From Oleiagrimonas sp963821885 (GTDB taxonomy: Bacteria; Pseudomonadota; Gammaproteobacteria; Xanthomonadales; Rhodanobacteraceae): a stretch of 64,000 nucleotides of DNA. Position 1 is the stretch's first letter, and every line of letters begins with the position of its first letter. Positions 61,965 through 64,000 of this stretch are shown piece after piece. The stretch covers positions 124,001 through 188,000 of the forward strand of contig CAWGFN010000002.1 of assembly GCA_963821885.1 (NCBI GenBank), in the 5' to 3' direction. The notes beneath the pieces are model-generated. The model was not told the DNA's origin. It made no database searches and was given only the letters and a program-made list of their open reading frames with translations. A program made the position numbers and the translations under genes.

Positions 61965-62249
61965 TCCTCGTTGCCGCCGGCCGGACCACCCCTGTGGGGC
62001 CCCCTGGAACGCGGCGTCGGGTTCTGGGTGAACCTTTGATCATACCAGCACCGGTGGCCGCCAGTAAGGCCTCTGCCATATTGGCCTGCCAGGCTGGATG
62101 CGGCCGGGAAACGTGGCAAGTAGCCAAAAACACGAAACTTTCCGCTATGCTCGGGGAAAGATCAGGGAATTCGGGAGATCCCGCGGGAAACGGCGGCCTC
62201 CACCGACACAGATGCTTGTAAGGCCCCGACCACGAGGGATCGAACGCAG

Positions 62250-62846
62250 ATGCTGACGGAAACCACGAATACCTCCCACGACCTGCACTCGACGCGGGTG
62301 CTGTCGCTGGACGCCAGCGGCCGGATCCTCGACTGGATCAGCTGGCAGGACGCCGTCTGCCTGTACGTACGCGAGGCCGTGGCCTGGACCGTGGGCGATC
62401 CCTGCGTGACCGTGCACGGCGGCACCAGCCGCCTGACCGGCACCCAGACCTTGCTGCAACTGCACCCGATCGTCGCCAGCACCGGCCACTGCCGCAGCCA
62501 TGCCGTGGCGCCCTCCCCGGCCCTCACCAACAATGCCCTGTTCGCGCGCGACAAGTACATCTGCATGTACTGCGGCGAGCATTTCGCGCGCAGCGCCCTG
62601 ACCCGCGACCACGTCATGCCGGTCTCGCGCGGTGGTCGCGACATCTGGGAGAACGTGGTCAGTGCCTGTACCCACTGCAACCTGCGCAAGGGCAACCGCA
62701 CCCCGCAGCAGGCGCACATGCCGCTGCTGGCCGTGCCCTACCGCCCCAGCTGGGTCGAGCACCTGATCCTGTCCAACCGCAACATCCTGGCCGACCAGAT
62801 GCAGTTCCTGGTCAACCACCTGCCGCGCAAGCGCCGCCCCGGTTGA
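62250..62846 (+). CDS. HNH endonuclease-domain protein
   Basis: A 198-residue protein. The N-terminal region (LSLDASGRILDWISWQDAVCLYV) is the conserved prefix of the small HNH group widespread in Proteobacteria. The HNH fold has zinc Cys pairs C105/C108 and C140/C143, with catalytic D120-H121 in TRDHVMPVSRGGRD and Asn in ENVVSACTHCNLRKGNR. It may be a house-keeping nuclease, possibly in DNA repair; it is not next to a methylase or phage gene. The start has no clear ribosome site. Confidence 0.87.
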   Translation: MLTETTNTSHDLHSTRVLSLDASGRILDWISWQDAVCLYVREAVAWTVGDPCVTVHGGTSRLTGTQTLLQLHPIVASTGHCRSHAVAPSPALTNNALFARDKYICMYCGEHFARSALTRDHVMPVSRGGRDIWENVVSACTHCNLRKGNRTPQQAHMPLLAVPYRPSWVEHLILSNRNILADQMQFLVNHLPRKRRPG

Positions 62847-62979
62847 ACCGACTGCGACATCGCGGACGCGACAGCGGCGCCCCGCCGGTGCCATACTTTC
62901 GTCCCTGTCGCGCCATGTGCCGGATGCACCCTGGGACCACGGCCGCGACCAGCTCGCAGCACCCGTGAACCTTGGACCG

Positions 62980-64000
62980 ATGATCGACGCCGCACGCTAT
63001 CCCCATCTCGCCCGCATCGACAGCCCCGCCCAGCTGCGCGACGTTCCGCAGCACGAGCTCAAGGCCGTCGCCGACGAGCTGCGCGCGTACCTGATCGAAT
63101 CGGTGGCCAGCTCGGGCGGCCACTTCGGCGCCGGCCTGGGCGTGGTCGAGCTGACCGTGGCCCTGCACTACCTGTACGACACGCCCAACGACCGCCTGGT
63201 CTGGGACGTCGGCCACCAGTGCTACCCGCACAAGATCCTCACCGGCCGCCGCGACCGCATCACCACGATCAAGAAGAAGGACGGCCTGGCGCCCTTCCCG
63301 CGCCGCGAGGAAAGCGAGTACGACACCTTCGGCGTCGGCCACTCCTCGACCTCGATCTCGGCCGCGCTGGGCATGGCCATCGCCAACCAGCGCCGTGGCG
63401 ACAAGCGCAAGGTCGTCTCGGTGATCGGCGACGGCGCGATGACCGCCGGCATGGCCTTCGAGGCCATGAACCACGGCGGCGACGTCGAACCGGACATGCT
63501 GGTGATCCTCAACGACAACGGCATGTCGATCAGCGAGAACGTCGGCGCGCTGACCAAGATGCTGGCGCGCCTGCTGGCCAACCGCACCCTCAACAGCTGG
63601 CGCGAGCGGGCCAAGCGCGCGATCCCCAAGCAGTCGCTGATGGGCCGCTTCTTCAAGCGCTGGGAGGAGCACGCCAAGGGCATGTTCATGCCGTCCACGC
63701 TGTTCGAGGAACTGGGCTTCCACTACACCGGCCCGATCGACGGCCACGACATGGACCAGCTGGTCGCCGCGCTGCGCACCGTCAAGGACCTGCCCGGCCC
63801 GCAGCTGCTGCACGTGATCACCACCAAGGGCAAGGGCTACGCCCCGGCCGAACAGGCGCAGATCGACTACCACGCCGTCGGCCCCTTCGATCCCCAGGCC
63901 GGCGTGGTCAAGAAAGGCCCGGGCAAGGTGACCTACACCCAGGTGTTCGGCGACTGGCTGTGCGACATGGCCGCGGCCGACGAACGCCTGTACGGCATCA
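62980..64000 (+). CDS. dxs: 1-deoxy-D-xylulose-5-phosphate synthase, N-terminal half
   Basis: 340 codons of an enzyme of about 630, truncated by the right edge of the window. It condenses pyruvate and glyceraldehyde-3-phosphate, the first step of the MEP isoprenoid pathway. The thiamine-diphosphate motif starts at G150-D151-G152 (VIGDGAMTAG) and ends at N178-D-N180. SSGGHFGAGLGVVELT and VWDVGHQCYPHKILTGRR are also conserved. No start with a strong ribosome site was seen; the ATG at 62980 begins the usual family N-terminus. Confidence 0.95.
   Translation, partial: MIDAARYPHLARIDSPAQLRDVPQHELKAVADELRAYLIESVASSGGHFGAGLGVVELTVALHYLYDTPNDRLVWDVGHQCYPHKILTGRRDRITTIKKKDGLAPFPRREESEYDTFGVGHSSTSISAALGMAIANQRRGDKRKVVSVIGDGAMTAGMAFEAMNHGGDVEPDMLVILNDNGMSISENVGALTKMLARLLANRTLNSWRERAKRAIPKQSLMGRFFKRWEEHAKGMFMPSTLFEELGFHYTGPIDGHDMDQLVAALRTVKDLPGPQLLHVITTKGKGYAPAEQAQIDYHAVGPFDPQAGVVKKGPGKVTYTQVFGDWLCDMAAADERLYGI

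Noticed and set aside
62250..62846. Restriction-modification system at the HNH gene
   Set aside because: No methyltransferase or specificity gene is adjacent; neighbours are sapC and dxs.

Overview
The window is GC-rich chromosomal DNA from a gammaproteobacterium of the order Xanthomonadales (Lysobacterales). Three markers support this: a fused aspartate kinase / diaminopimelate decarboxylase (lysAC), the murD2-murL peptidoglycan precursor pair described in Xanthomonas, and the general gene content. Family or genus cannot be fixed from reading alone; Rhodanobacteraceae or Xanthomonadaceae would both fit. Almost all of it is ordinary, densely packed core genome.

Layout. 0-3.3 kb: aldo/keto reductase fragment, isoaspartyl peptidase, and a BlaI/M56 antirepressor pair with two operator-like palindromes. 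3.3-7.7 kb: tesA divergent from a ybbA-ybbP type ABC exporter, then a small Met/His-rich secreted protein. 7.7-12.1 kb: a minus-strand nucleotide clean-up cluster (nudE, a small protein, cysQ, mazG), preceded by gspN and a histidinol-phosphatase-like gene. 12.2-22.1 kb: bioA, a DUF1761 protein, a membrane-anchored repeat protein, relA and hrpA. 22.2-26.3 kb: dps with an OxyR-like site, an exported ClpP-like protein and an M16 peptidase. 26.8-28.2 kb: an AT-rich island with a double-glycine bacteriocin-like peptide and a membrane HExxH protein, ending in a truncated YcxB-domain gene. 28.6-39.8 kb: an HTH protein, a GH17-GT2 glucan synthase, tamA-tamB and an M13 peptidase. 39.8-40.5 kb: a repeat block. 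40.5-51.1 kb: murD2, murL and lysAC, then a PhzF protein, an APC permease and an IorAB-type molybdenum hydroxylase. 51.1-64 kb: a proline-rich membrane protein, an EF-G-like GTPase, small envelope proteins, GreB, a SET-domain protein, an acyl-CoA dehydrogenase, a GNAT, SapC, an HNH nuclease and the start of dxs.

The genes form several functional groups. lysAC, murL and murD2 overlap end to end, so production of diaminopimelate and lysine is transcribed with the alternative route that puts D-Glu into peptidoglycan. NudE, CysQ and MazG each remove an unwanted nucleotide. TamA, TamB, the glucan synthase and several lipoproteins serve the envelope.

Five long genes (the ybbP-like permease, the repeat protein, relA, the M16 peptidase and the glucan synthase) are each split by what reads as one extra base. 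This looks more like sequence error than five independent pseudogenes, so they are annotated across the break. The most novel-looking region is the AT-rich bacteriocin-like cassette at about 26.86-28.18 kb. The next most interesting is a set of palindromic repeats, one of which sits in frame inside hrpA.
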